Shown here in pieces: positions 1-5,569 of a DNA stretch of 28,102 bases. Source of the stretch: a virus; IMG/VR virus record IMGVR_UViG_3300028897_000551, positions 1 through 28,102 of that record; one strand, written 5' to 3'. The notes under the pieces are model-generated. The model saw only the letters and a list, made by a program, of their open reading frames with translations, was not told the DNA's origin and did not search any database. The position numbers were made by a program, and so were the translations under genes. How positions within the stretch are numbered: position 1 is the stretch's first letter; each line of letters starts with the position of its first letter.

Positions 1-190
1 CAAATTCTCTCTTTAATTCATCCGAAAAAGGAAGCTTAGAAAAAACCCATATTTTATCGATATCATTAATCTTATCAAGGTCAAGAAATTCAATAAAATT
101 TCCTTCCCAGCTTGGGTAGTCCTTTAAGCCTTGTTGGAATGAGCTTATGCAAGGATTTAACTTTTCAATAACATCTTTATTTATTATCAT
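1..190 (-). CDS. Partial conserved phage protein of unknown function (N-terminus only)
   Basis: The first 63 codons are visible; the gene runs off the left edge. It starts MIINKDVIEKLNPCISSF and continues with an acidic, aromatic stretch rich in Asp, Ile and Leu. The start is fixed by a strong GAGGTGAAGG ribosome site directly upstream. The pattern of a Cys followed by a Gly-Leu and an aromatic cluster reminds me of small conserved phage proteins of unknown role, but I cannot name a family. It is the most distal gene seen in the leftward operon and overlaps the end of the 20-codon ORF at 177-239. Confidence 0.75.
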   Translation of the reverse strand, partial: MIINKDVIEKLNPCISSFQQGLKDYPSWEGNFIEFLDLDKINDIDKIWVFSKLPFSDELKREF

Positions 191-239
191 CCTTCACCTC
201 TGGAAATGCTTTCTTTATTTCGTCTAATAACCTTTCCAT
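177..239 (-). CDS. 20-residue ORF, short paralogue of the ORF at 1400-1459
   Basis: The ORF starts MERLLDEI and ends in KKAFPEVKDDNK. It overlaps the end of the gene at 224-478 and the start of the gene at 190. Its last codons double as the ribosome site of the downstream gene. A near-identical arrangement (KKAFQEVKDE) occurs at 1400-1459. It may be a real micropeptide or a translational coupler; the peptide similarity could simply follow from the duplicated DNA. Confidence 0.35.
   Translation of the reverse strand: MERLLDEIKKAFPEVKDDNK
187..215. repeat. 29-bp direct repeat copy A (28/29 identical to 1404-1432)
   Basis: Read on the minus strand, the repeat runs from AAGAAAGCATTTC through GAGGTGAAGG to ATGA. 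It therefore carries the end of a short ORF, the ribosome site and the start codon of the next gene. The second copy differs at one base. Both copies sit at the same relative place before a new gene. Confidence 0.85.
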
Positions 240-478
240 GCCTCTTTATTACATTTTATTGTTGCTATTATTGAAGACATTGGAAAAATCATTTCACATT
301 TTCCATCTAGCTTTGTTTCAGATAATGGACCATTATTGGCTAACTCTGGCAACCCATTTGAAGTACCCCATCGTCTAATAACTGATGCATTTTTAACATA
401 AAGTTTATTATTGTTTTCCTCACAAAATCCAACCATAACCCACCCTCTTGGCAGCACAATAATTTGTAAATCATTCAT
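224..478 (-). CDS. Conserved phage hypothetical protein (84 aa)
   Basis: The protein begins MNDLQIIVLPRGWVMVG and contains a core VIRRWGTSNGLPELANNGP (residues about 34-52), followed by an Ile-rich end. I recognise this RRWGT/GL/LA/GP layout from small conserved phage proteins with no assigned role. It has a strong AAAGGAGG ribosome site, which lies inside the region that would encode the C-terminus of the upstream DUF7666-like gene if that gene kept its original frame. No membrane segment or signal peptide is seen. Confidence 0.8.
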   Translation of the reverse strand: MNDLQIIVLPRGWVMVGFCEENNNKLYVKNASVIRRWGTSNGLPELANNGPLSETKLDGKCEMIFPMSSIIATIKCNKEAWKGY

Positions 479-510
479 TCAAACCTCCTTTAAAAAACTT
501 CTACTAAATA

Positions 511-996
511 TTAAAATATCGCAAGAACTATAGCCATTGCCATCACCATCGCCATAGCCATCGCCATAGCCATCGCCATTGCCATGCCATCGCCATTGCC
601 ATTGCCATAGCCATAGCCATTGCCATTGCCATCGCCATAGCCATCGCCATTGCCATTGCCATTGCCATAGCCATTGCCATTGCCATTGCCATAGCCATAG
701 CCATAGCCATAGCCAATTAATAATAATTTGGATATATTAGATAATTCTTTTATTATTTTTATATTAGAACAAACACTCTTATCATCTCCTGTTATTACAT
801 TTGTTGCCTCAACTTCACAAACTCTTGAGTTTTTATCATAATAAGTAAATATGTCTTTTTTCTTTTCGTGGAAATGAAAACCACTTTTGCATAATTCAAT
901 GTTGCCCTTATGTTCATAAGATTTTCCAACCTCAAACTGAAAGCCTTTACACTTCAATTCTTGATCGAAGCATTTCCAACCTTTAATTTTATTCAT
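511..996 (-). CDS. DUF7666-like protein with frame-switched hexamer-repeat tail
   Basis: The N-terminal about 90 residues (GWKCFDQELKCKGFQFEVGK, then ELCKSGFHFHEK and VCEVEATNVITGDDKSV) match the layout of the phage DUF7666 family, whose role is unknown. The tail is encoded by a GCCATN hexamer tract and first reads Gly-Tyr/Asn/Asp dipeptides. One unit at 583-587 has only five bases, so the frame changes and the tail becomes Met-Ala repeats ending AIVLAIF. Restoring one base would carry the frame to a TGA at 479-481, directly next to the ATG of the following gene. This suggests that the present C-terminus is a frameshifted form, or that the repeat was misread. The start overlaps the upstream gene by 8 bp. 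Confidence 0.75.
   Translation of the reverse strand: MNKIKGWKCFDQELKCKGFQFEVGKSYEHKGNIELCKSGFHFHEKKKDIFTYYDKNSRVCEVEATNVITGDDKSVCSNIKIIKELSNISKLLLIGYGYGYGYGNGNGNGYGNGNGNGDGYGDGNGNGYGYGNGNGDGMAMAMAMAMAMAMVMAMAIVLAIF
530..713. repeat. Hexanucleotide tandem repeat, about 31 units of CATNGC
   Basis: On the plus strand the units are CATTGC, CATAGC and CATCGC in irregular order, all in phase except one 5-base unit (CATGC) at 583-587. On the coding strand they read GGC followed by TAT, AAT or GAT. The variable base is always the first codon position of Tyr/Asn/Asp, so the protein pattern is kept while that residue varies. Confidence 0.95.
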
Positions 997-1264
997 AATT
1001 AAATTCTTTCATTATTTCGTCTATTGCACAAGCCTTTATATTGCCCTCATCTATTTTTATTGGATTTGTAATGGTAGCTGTAAATATCTGGTTGTTTTCC
1101 AATATCTCAATACACTTCTTAACCGTATCCTCACGAGCTTTCTTAGTATGATGCTCGCCCGATGCGTTCCATGCTTGTTTTAACTGAGCTGACCAGTTTA
1201 ATTCTTCCATAGTATTGGGTATAATCCCGTGTGTTTTTTGTAACCATTCCTTAAACGCACTCAT
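989..1264 (-). CDS. Hypothetical protein (91 aa)
   Basis: The protein starts MSAFKEWLQKTHGIIPNTME and continues with a helix-rich, soluble sequence containing Trp residues near the N-terminus. I do not recognise a named family; similar MxxFxxWL starts are common in small phage proteins. Its ATG overlaps the stop of the 48-residue gene upstream by ATGA, and its end overlaps the DUF7666-like start, so the three are probably translationally coupled. Confidence 0.75.
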   Translation of the reverse strand: MSAFKEWLQKTHGIIPNTMEELNWSAQLKQAWNASGEHHTKKAREDTVKKCIEILENNQIFTATITNPIKIDEGNIKACAIDEIMKEFNYE

Positions 1265-1407
1265 GACTCACCCATCCAAACATTATGAATATATTGAACC
1301 ATGTCAGTTAATATAAAACCCAACTCCTCATGATTTTTCTTTATATCTAAATAAACAATTGCAAGCTCACATACCTTTTTGATTTTTTCCTCAAACGCTT
1401 TACTCAT
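1261..1407 (-). CDS. Small hypothetical protein (48 aa)
   Basis: The protein starts MSKAFEEKIKKVCELAIVYL and ends HNVWMGES. It looks like one or two amphipathic helices and belongs to no family I know. Support comes from the GAGGTGAAGG ribosome site (within the 29-bp repeat), an ATGA overlap with the next gene, and a start overlapping the 19-residue ORF upstream. Confidence 0.65.
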   Translation of the reverse strand: MSKAFEEKIKKVCELAIVYLDIKKNHEELGFILTDMVQYIHNVWMGES

Positions 1408-1459
1408 CCTTCACCTCTTGAAATGCTTTCTTGATTTTCTCAAACGCCTGATCATTCAT
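1400..1459 (-). CDS. 19-residue ORF, short paralogue of 177-239
   Basis: It encodes MNDQAFEKIKKAFQEVKDE. It overlaps the stop of the 34-residue gene upstream (ATGA) and runs into the start of the 48-residue gene. Its 3' end provides the ribosome site of that gene. It may be a coupling element rather than a functional peptide. Confidence 0.4.
   Translation of the reverse strand: MNDQAFEKIKKAFQEVKDE
1404..1432. repeat. 29-bp direct repeat copy B (pairs with 187-215)
   Basis: This copy differs from copy A at a single base and spans the short-ORF end, ribosome site and ATG of the gene at 1407. Confidence 0.85.
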
Positions 1460-1560
1460 TTCCCTTGTCCTTTATTTCGTGTTGGTTTACAGCCTCCACG
1501 GCCACGATTAGCACGTCTTCCTTTTCCTGATCCATTCCTTTTTGATATTCCTTTTGTCAT
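1456..1560 (-). CDS. Small basic Gly/Arg-rich protein (34 aa)
   Basis: It starts MTKGISKRNGSGKGRRANRG and carries one Cys in RGRGGC. It is strongly basic and probably unstructured, which fits binding to nucleic acid, but no function can be assigned. An AAGGAG ribosome site precedes the ATG and its stop overlaps the next ORF by ATGA, so it is very likely translated. Confidence 0.65.
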   Translation of the reverse strand: MTKGISKRNGSGKGRRANRGRGGCKPTRNKGQGK

Positions 1561-1563
1561 TTT

Positions 1564-1680
1564 TTACTCCTTATTTAATAAATTAAGTCCATTATTATTT
1601 TCATCGTTTTGTTTTCCCTTTTTAAATGTAACAAGCAAAAAGGCTATGTTGTGTGATGTTTTATGTTTATAAAGACTCAT
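1564..1680 (-). CDS. Small hypothetical ORF (38 aa)
   Basis: The ORF starts MSLYKHKTSHNIAFLLVTF and ends in an Asn-rich NNNGLNLLNKE. Its last codons contain the AAGGAG ribosome site of the next gene. Its ATG lies inside the end of the metallopeptidase gene, and only a weak GAGAAAT precedes it. It fills a gap in an otherwise tightly packed operon, which is the main argument for it. Confidence 0.4.
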   Translation of the reverse strand: MSLYKHKTSHNIAFLLVTFKKGKQNDENNNGLNLLNKE

Positions 1681-2074
1681 TAAATTTCTCAACAAATTTT
1701 TGGATACTCAATGGGACACTTTCCCAATACCCCTTTTGATTTGTTTTGTTTGATCCATGTCCAAATCCTTTGAGATGTGCCAATTCATGAGCCAATATAC
1801 CAGAAAGGTAACACAATGTAAACCTAATTCTTTTATTTATAAATATTGTGTGCGGATCTGTTGTGCGCTGCGTATATGCTGGAATACCTCTCCACCAAAA
1901 TTTCCAAAAAGGAACTTTAAAATATTCCACATTAAAATCATATTTCCTTTTCATTTCAACCCATACCTCAGCAAATGATTTTTTTGTGAAAGTAAACCTA
2001 CTTTCAAAACAATGGTTTTTAAATTCAATGCTATGAAGTGCCATCCACATATATTCTGTCGCTTTTGTTATCAT
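1667..2074 (-). CDS. Zincin-like metallopeptidase with HExxHxxGxxH motif
   Basis: Residues 96-106 read HELAHLKGFGH, a full HExxHxxGxxH zinc-binding motif of the metzincin type, where the two first His and the last bind zinc and Glu is the general base. Upstream there is an aromatic stretch (FKVPFWKFWWRG). The protein is 135 residues, shorter than most metzincins, so it is a minimal catalytic domain. I chose ATG 2074, two bases past the amidase stop and preceded by GGGGT; a TTG lies 12 nt further upstream. There is no signal peptide. Its place directly after the endolysin suggests a role in lysis or in processing of a phage or host protein, but this is inference. Confidence 0.7.
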   Translation of the reverse strand: MITKATEYMWMALHSIEFKNHCFESRFTFTKKSFAEVWVEMKRKYDFNVEYFKVPFWKFWWRGIPAYTQRTTDPHTIFINKRIRFTLCYLSGILAHELAHLKGFGHGSNKTNQKGYWESVPLSIQKFVEKFNESL

Positions 2075-2075
2075 G

Positions 2076-2630
2076 TTAAACCCCAAAATATTTTTTTATT
2101 CCTTTAACTATAGCTATAGCCATTTCAATCTGATTGCTTGGATTTATAAGTATGCGAAAGTCTTTAGTGTTTGTCAGAAATCCACATTCAAATATTACAG
2201 CCGGGCACATTGCCTTTCTAACAATATATAAGGACCTGTTCTCTTTTGATCCCCTGTTTTTCATATCCTTAAATGCCTTGCAGTATGAATCTATTATTTT
2301 GTCAGCCAATAAAATGCTTTTTGTTTCCCCATTATGAAAAATCTCAACCCCATTAACATTACTTTGATAAAAAGCATTACAATGGATTGAAACCATACAA
2401 TCATGATATTCCGATTCTTTTACTCTTTCTACCAAGCTAAGATTATAATCATCATACCTTGTGAGCCTACAAAGGATATTCATATCATTTTCAAGCAGCG
2501 AATTTATGATAGACGAAATCGCAAAATTTATGTCCTTTTCAATAGCGATTAACCCACTATTGTTTTCTATTGCCCCATAGTTTTGTCCACCATGGCCTGG
2601 ATCTATAAGAACCTTAAAATATTTATTCAT
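2076..2630 (-). CDS. N-acetylmuramoyl-L-alanine amidase (Amidase_3), likely endolysin
   Basis: The enzyme cleaves the bond between N-acetylmuramic acid and L-alanine in peptidoglycan. The family signature is complete over 184 residues: DPGHGG (residues 10-15, His13), Glu31 in AIEKDIN, SIHCN with His83, and VIFECGFLTN with catalytic Glu148. It is a lone catalytic domain with no signal peptide and no wall-binding repeats, as is usual for phage endolysins released by a holin. It is overlapped at its start by a 12-codon ORF and followed at once by a zincin-like gene. Unusually, it sits in the leftward recombination operon rather than beside the tail genes. Confidence 0.92.
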   Translation of the reverse strand: MNKYFKVLIDPGHGGQNYGAIENNSGLIAIEKDINFAISSIINSLLENDMNILCRLTRYDDYNLSLVERVKESEYHDCMVSIHCNAFYQSNVNGVEIFHNGETKSILLADKIIDSYCKAFKDMKNRGSKENRSLYIVRKAMCPAVIFECGFLTNTKDFRILINPSNQIEMAIAIVKGIKKYFGV

Positions 2631-2665
2631 AAATAACCAATTAAATCATTAATCCATTTTCCCAT
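2627..2665 (-). CDS. 12-codon leader ORF overlapping the amidase start
   Basis: The ORF encodes MGKWINDLIGYL. It has a strong AAGGAG ribosome site 8 nt before its ATG, and its TGA overlaps the amidase ATG (ATGA). The amidase itself has no good ribosome site, so it probably depends on coupling to this mini-ORF. The peptide could fold as an amphipathic helix, but a function beyond coupling is not shown. Confidence 0.45.
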   Translation of the reverse strand: MGKWINDLIGYL

Positions 2666-2679
2666 ATTCCCACTCCTTA

Positions 2680-2916
2680 TTAAAGATCTTTATTTTTTTC
2701 TCTTCTCTTAAAATTGAAATATTTTTTTCTTAAACTGTGTATAGGACAAACTAAAACATCACAATAAAAAACTCTCTCTCTTACATTCTCAAACCCACAG
2801 CACTCAATGCATTTTGCCCTTATTATATTTTTCTTGCTTGTTTTTTCCCATGCAGCGAGGTATAGTCTTTTGTCTGTCTTAGAAATACCTTTTTGCTTTA
2901 CATGGTCCATAACCAT
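2680..2916 (-). CDS. Cysteine-cluster phage protein (78 aa), probable zinc binder
   Basis: The core KAKCIECCG-like stretch (RAKCIECCGFENVRERVFYC) followed by LVCPIHSLRKK matches a common phage protein layout in which CxxC(C)G, a basic spacer, C and CP come before a basic tail. These residues probably bind one zinc ion. The function is unknown; the basic C-terminus would fit nucleic-acid binding. The start may be residue 1 or 3, as two Met codons lie close and neither has a strong ribosome site. Confidence 0.75.
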   Translation of the reverse strand: MVMDHVKQKGISKTDKRLYLAAWEKTSKKNIIRAKCIECCGFENVRERVFYCDVLVCPIHSLRKKYFNFKRREKNKDL

Positions 2917-2926
2917 TGTTGGAATC

Positions 2927-3199
2927 TCAGGCGCCCATTCTTTCAGAGATATTCCTCCCTTCCTTCGACCTTGGTTCTATACCGAGCGCATCGCAGAACT
3001 CAATTTCACTCCACTTTATCAAACCCTTCGAATGTCCTATATGACACCAAAAACAACAATTTTGAATATTTCTATGGTCATGTATGTGTTCTGGGTAGAG
3101 ACTATGGTTCTTTTTTGTCTGAGGAAACTTGTGGTGTCCGTGCGTGGCTATCTTTTTCTTACAAATTTCACATAGTTTCAGATTATTATTGCCGCGCAT
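2927..3199 (-). CDS. HNH-like endonuclease or zinc-binding protein
   Basis: The 90-residue protein has CEIC at residues 10-13, HGHHKF at 20-25, then LYPEHIHDHRNIQNCCFWCH (about 34-53) and a further His at 56. This layout of a CxxC knuckle, HH dipeptide, LY, HD.RN and CxxCH is the HNH-type core seen in many small phage proteins. Such proteins nick or cut DNA, for example in recombination or packaging. A GGAG lies 7 nt before the ATG, and the start overlaps the membrane-protein gene. Catalytic activity is not certain because the family also contains non-catalytic members. Confidence 0.7.
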   Translation of the reverse strand: MRGNNNLKLCEICKKKIATHGHHKFPQTKKNHSLYPEHIHDHRNIQNCCFWCHIGHSKGLIKWSEIEFCDALGIEPRSKEGRNISERMGA

Positions 3200-3384
3200 A
3201 TTATTGCTCCAATCAAAATAACAATTGTTGCTACCGTTAACGAAATGAAAACGAATTTAAGAAAACGTAGGTCATTTTCACTATAGCTAATGAGGAGCCA
3301 ACCAGGATACATATTGTCAGCCATAATGTGGCCAAGGCCATAAACCCTGTCAGACTTATTCTTTTTTTCTCTTGCATTTTCCAT
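3178..3384 (-). CDS. Small membrane protein with one C-terminal span; holin candidate
   Basis: The 68-residue protein has a charged, soluble N-terminus (MENAREKKNKSDRVYGLGH) and ends in a strongly hydrophobic segment (residues about 43-68, FVFISLTVATIVILIGAIIC). I chose the internal ATG at 3384 because a perfect AAAAGGAGG precedes it; a longer in-frame reading has no such site. It lies three genes before the amidase in the same operon. That position makes it a candidate single-span holin or antiholin-like protein, but many phages carry unrelated small membrane proteins. Confidence 0.65.
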   Translation of the reverse strand: MENAREKKNKSDRVYGLGHIMADNMYPGWLLISYSENDLRFLKFVFISLTVATIVILIGAIICAAIII

Positions 3385-3559
3385 TATCCTCCTTTTTAAA
3401 AGGTTTATCCACATCAATTTTCTCTCCCTCATTTTGTTCTCCAAACTCCTCATCCCATGCAAGGTTGGTTGAACCACAATTTCTGCACACAGATTTTCCA
3501 AGTTTCTTACTATAGGCAATATTACAATAATGACAATCTATGCATGCCATACAGCTCAT
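3356..3559 (-). CDS. Small zinc-ribbon protein (67 aa)
   Basis: It carries several Cys pairs: MSCMACIDCHYC near the N-terminus and CRNCGSTNLAW at about 25-35, then an acidic middle and a basic Lys-rich end. This is a rubredoxin-type zinc-ribbon layout. The start overlaps the stop of the ribbon-helix-helix gene by ATGA, and the end overlaps the membrane-protein start by 29 bp. Function unknown. Confidence 0.7.
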   Translation of the reverse strand: MSCMACIDCHYCNIAYSKKLGKSVCRNCGSTNLAWDEEFGEQNEGEKIDVDKPFKKEDNGKCKRKKE

Positions 3560-3711
3560 TCTACATTCTCTGAATCAAACAAATCAAGAATTTCCAAAAC
3601 ATAATTCCTCAGCAGTTGACTGAGTGGCACTCTCTTTTTTTGGGCCATCTTGATGATCCTTTCCTTATCGTCTGCGGCAATCCTCACAATTAGATATGTA
3701 TCTTTTTTCAT
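3556..3711 (-). CDS. Ribbon-helix-helix (Arc/CopG-like) DNA-binding protein (51 aa)
   Basis: The sequence starts MKKDTYLIVRIAADDKERII, a short strand with alternating residues, then two helices (IIKMAQKKRVPLSQLLRNYV). This is the Arc/MetJ/CopG ribbon-helix-helix plan, in which a dimer puts the strand into the DNA major groove. A GGAGGGAAA ribosome site precedes the ATG and the stop overlaps the next gene by ATGA. It is a candidate repressor for the operator-like sites in the divergent region, which is inference only. Confidence 0.72.
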   Translation of the reverse strand: MKKDTYLIVRIAADDKERIIKMAQKKRVPLSQLLRNYVLEILDLFDSENVE

Positions 3712-3725
3712 TTTCCCTCCACCTT

Positions 3726-4043
3726 TTAGGATTTGTATTTTTCCCTTTTTTTATCATAAAACTTTTTACAGCATTCTCTTGGTGCATCAACTATAAAATC
3801 CGGCGCGAAGTTTTCATACCCGCAGCGCGGACATATTAGCCAATCAACCATATAACCATCAAACCTTGTCGCAAGACAATAATCCCTGTCTTGTAGATAA
3901 ACCTTATTGTGTTTTTTTTCAAGACACAACCTTACATCATTTTTTAATGAACTAAAATCCCTGTCTGTCTTATAGAGTTTCAGCAATTCTATTGCCTTCT
4001 CTATGGCAGTTAAATCAAAATCCTCAAGCTTTTTTGTATACAT
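3726..4043 (-). CDS. Hypothetical protein with C-terminal zinc ribbon (105 aa)
   Basis: The N-terminal half is helical and charged (MYTKKLEDFDLTAIEKAIEL). The C-terminal half holds DWLICPRCGYENFAPDF and a later ECCKKF, which together can form a four-Cys zinc site. I chose ATG 4043, which shares one base with the stop of the resolvase gene (TGATG); a TTG one codon earlier is the only alternative. It sits between resolvase and regulator genes, so a role in DNA metabolism is plausible but not shown. Confidence 0.7.
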   Translation of the reverse strand: MYTKKLEDFDLTAIEKAIELLKLYKTDRDFSSLKNDVRLCLEKKHNKVYLQDRDYCLATRFDGYMVDWLICPRCGYENFAPDFIVDAPRECCKKFYDKKREKYKS

Positions 4044-4405
4044 CAATACCCCACTACAATTATTATTGACGGATTATTCCGATCTATAAACCAATCATAA
4101 CTACCAGCATAATATCTATCATTTATCCCAGTGGCCCTCTCAACAGCGTCGTTTATTGGATTAACAAAATTTGATGCGTCAAAACGGTTGTTGGGTTTGA
4201 AAATTGTTACATCAACTATAAGTTTATTACCAGGTGGATTTAATGTTTTTCCTGAAATCTTTTTTTTAAGCATTATTGTTATTAAATCTTGTGCCTTTCT
4301 GTGCGAAGGATTTTTTACCTTTGAACTTTTAAATGCATATCTTTTATTTTTACTTAGTTCCGGGAGGAATGGTATTTTTATGGAAAATCTTTTTCTATAT
4401 CTCAT
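4043..4405 (-). CDS. rusA-like: RusA-family Holliday junction resolvase
   Basis: At 120 residues this is the usual RusA size. The key Asp-bearing motifs are present: NRFDASNFVNPINDAVE (residues about 72-88) and TGINDRYYAG (about 91-100), matching the family's D.xN..K/P..DAL and DD patterns whose Asp residues bind magnesium at the four-way junction. The enzyme resolves recombination or replication junctions. The ATG overlaps the stop of the ERF gene by ATGA. Pairing an annealing protein with a resolvase is a standard phage recombination module. Confidence 0.8.
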   Translation of the reverse strand: MRYRKRFSIKIPFLPELSKNKRYAFKSSKVKNPSHRKAQDLITIMLKKKISGKTLNPPGNKLIVDVTIFKPNNRFDASNFVNPINDAVERATGINDRYYAGSYDWFIDRNNPSIIIVVGY

Positions 4406-5112
4406 TTGGGCTTTCCAAGCTGAACAACTTTGCAGACTGTGTCGTATTCTGCCATTGTCATTTCATCAAGTGATTCTTTTCCATATTGCTCAAAAACCAT
4501 TTCCCTAATTTCACCCATATTATATCCGCTGCCATCCATTATTTTATAAAGCCTTTTTATCTGTGGATCTGTTACCTTTTTGGATTTGCCGGAGGAAGGG
4601 TGGTAACTTGAGCCTCCCCCCGGCCTGATTTCATGCGCTTCCCTATCAGGATCGTCGCCGTTCCCAGTTGGAATAGCAAAAACCTGTATGAGCGCATATT
4701 TATGAGCAATAGCAGCACATTTGTTTGATCCCTTATCCCCATAGTCTATTCCCTCACCATCCGCAAAGCAATCAAAATATGATCCGTCTTTCCCAAAGAA
4801 TCGAAACCTATATTGATTTAATATATGATATCCCTTATTCCCAGCTTGACTCGTTACCTCATGCCTTTGTCTATTTATTATTTTTGTTGTTGTAAATACA
4901 CCATGCTTCGCCATCAATTTCTGAAGGGCATTATAAACATCGTCGATCCCTCTAAACATAAAGCCCTGCTGAACATTCTTTTGAGTTTTTTTGACTGCAT
5001 CCATTTCGGCCATTATCTTTGTAATTGCCTCAAAAATGTCACCTTTTTCAAACTCGGATTGATAAATTCTAGGCGAAGAATAAATATCTACATCTCTTTT
5101 TTCAGATTCCAT
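4402..5112 (-). CDS. erf: ERF-family single-strand DNA annealing protein
   Basis: The protein (236 residues) has the ERF pattern: an N-terminal helix, then NVQQGFMFRGIDDVYNALQK (about 46-65), HGVFTTTK, YRFRFFGKDGS, and DYGDKGSNKCAAIAHKYAL (about 124-142), ending the core with VFAIPTG. ERF proteins anneal complementary single strands, often to circularise or recombine phage DNA. A low-complexity linker (RPGGGSSYHPSSGKSKK) leads to a small C-terminal helical domain that may bind a partner. The start overlaps the AT-hook gene; the ribosome site is weak, so coupling is likely. Confidence 0.88.
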   Translation of the reverse strand: MESEKRDVDIYSSPRIYQSEFEKGDIFEAITKIMAEMDAVKKTQKNVQQGFMFRGIDDVYNALQKLMAKHGVFTTTKIINRQRHEVTSQAGNKGYHILNQYRFRFFGKDGSYFDCFADGEGIDYGDKGSNKCAAIAHKYALIQVFAIPTGNGDDPDREAHEIRPGGGSSYHPSSGKSKKVTDPQIKRLYKIMDGSGYNMGEIREMVFEQYGKESLDEMTMAEYDTVCKVVQLGKPK

Positions 5113-5278
5113 TTGTTATCTCTTTTATCAATGATAATTTTTCGGTTTCTGTCAACTCACTTTTTAAAACTATATTTATCCATAAGATCATATTTTCCTC
5201 AAAAAATTTCATCTTATTTACATTACTTAAACTCTCATTTTTAGGCATTTTTTTTCTTGGCCTTCCACGTTTTTTCAT
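5102..5278 (-). CDS. AT-hook protein, first gene of the leftward operon (58 aa)
   Basis: The protein begins MKKRGRPRKKMPKN. RGRP with flanking basic residues is the AT-hook core that binds the minor groove of AT-rich DNA. The rest is a helical region (SELTETEKLSLIKEITNGI) that could be a dimerisation helix. I chose ATG 5278 because GGAGG lies five bases upstream; the ATG 12 nt earlier overlaps that site. It is the first gene behind the leftward promoter, so it may act as an early regulator or nucleoid-like protein. Confidence 0.7.
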   Translation of the reverse strand: MKKRGRPRKKMPKNESLSNVNKMKFFEENMILWINIVLKSELTETEKLSLIKEITNGI

Positions 5279-5343
5279 TTTTTCCTCCATTTCTGATAGA
5301 AAAATATTTTATTTGAAAGCATCCATCCTTCCCACTGATAGAC

Positions 5344-5372
5344 ATATTAATTTTAAATTGTTACATTGTAAA
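5344..5372 (-). promoter_or_regulatory. Candidate leftward sigma70-type promoter
   Basis: On the minus strand, TTTACA (5372-5367) is followed after 17 bp by TAATAT (5349-5344). It sits about 65 bp before the first leftward gene, where such a promoter is expected. The -10 matches only four of six consensus bases. Confidence 0.4.
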
Positions 5373-5413
5373 GCCATTTTTTAAAGTATTATTGCCACAT
5401 TTTTAAGCAATAT

Positions 5414-5442
5414 TTGACATTCATATTAAAAGACATTATTAT
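5414..5442 (+). promoter_or_regulatory. Strong rightward sigma70-type promoter
   Basis: A perfect TTGACA (5414-5419) is followed by a 17-bp spacer and TATTAT (5437-5442). Transcription would start near 5449, giving a leader of about 286 nt before the first rightward gene. Confidence 0.65.
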
Positions 5443-5475
5443 GGTCTTATCTTGCCAATTTTCAATCGCATCCAT

Positions 5476-5503
5476 GGGGCCGTTTTAGCGGCCCCGTCCT
5501 TTT
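5476..5503 (+). terminator. Hairpin with short T tract just after the rightward promoter
   Basis: GGGGCCG (5476-5482) and CGGCCCC (5489-5495) form a perfect 7-bp GC stem with a TTTTAG loop, followed by GTCCTTTT. It begins about 27 nt after the predicted start. The U tract is offset by four bases, so termination may be partial: either an attenuator or the end of a roughly 55-nt RNA. Confidence 0.55.
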
Positions 5504-5521
5504 ATGTGCAAATTAACCACA

Positions 5522-5553
5522 AAACATGGGGACCTATGGTGGTCTCTATGTTT
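5522..5553. other. 13-bp stem-loop in the divergent region
   Basis: AAACATGGGGACC (5522-5534) pairs over its full length with GGTCTCTATGTTT (5541-5553) around the loop TATGGT; two of the 13 pairs are G-U when read as RNA. The wobbles favour an RNA structure over a protein-binding dyad. Confidence 0.6.
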
Positions 5554-5569
5554 CAATGTGCCTAATTTT

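Noticed and set aside
530-713. The hexamer tract as a CRISPR array or centromere-like site
   Set aside because: Units are six bases with no spacers and the tract lies in a coding frame, with variation limited to one codon position.
1618-1645. Nine-codon ORF MKIIMDLIY on the minus strand
   Set aside because: It lies within the longer 38-codon ORF in another frame and lacks a ribosome site.
2807-3240. Two plus-strand frames of 115-122 codons
   Set aside because: They are antisense to the Cys-cluster and HNH-like genes, which have conserved motifs and overlaps; the frames have no motifs of their own.
3178-3519. Longer 113-codon reading of the small membrane protein
   Set aside because: The added N-terminus is antisense-like filler over the zinc-ribbon gene, whereas the internal ATG 3384 has a perfect ribosome site.
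5522-5553. The 13-bp stem as an intrinsic terminator
   Set aside because: No T tract follows and the stem has two G-U pairs and low GC at its base.
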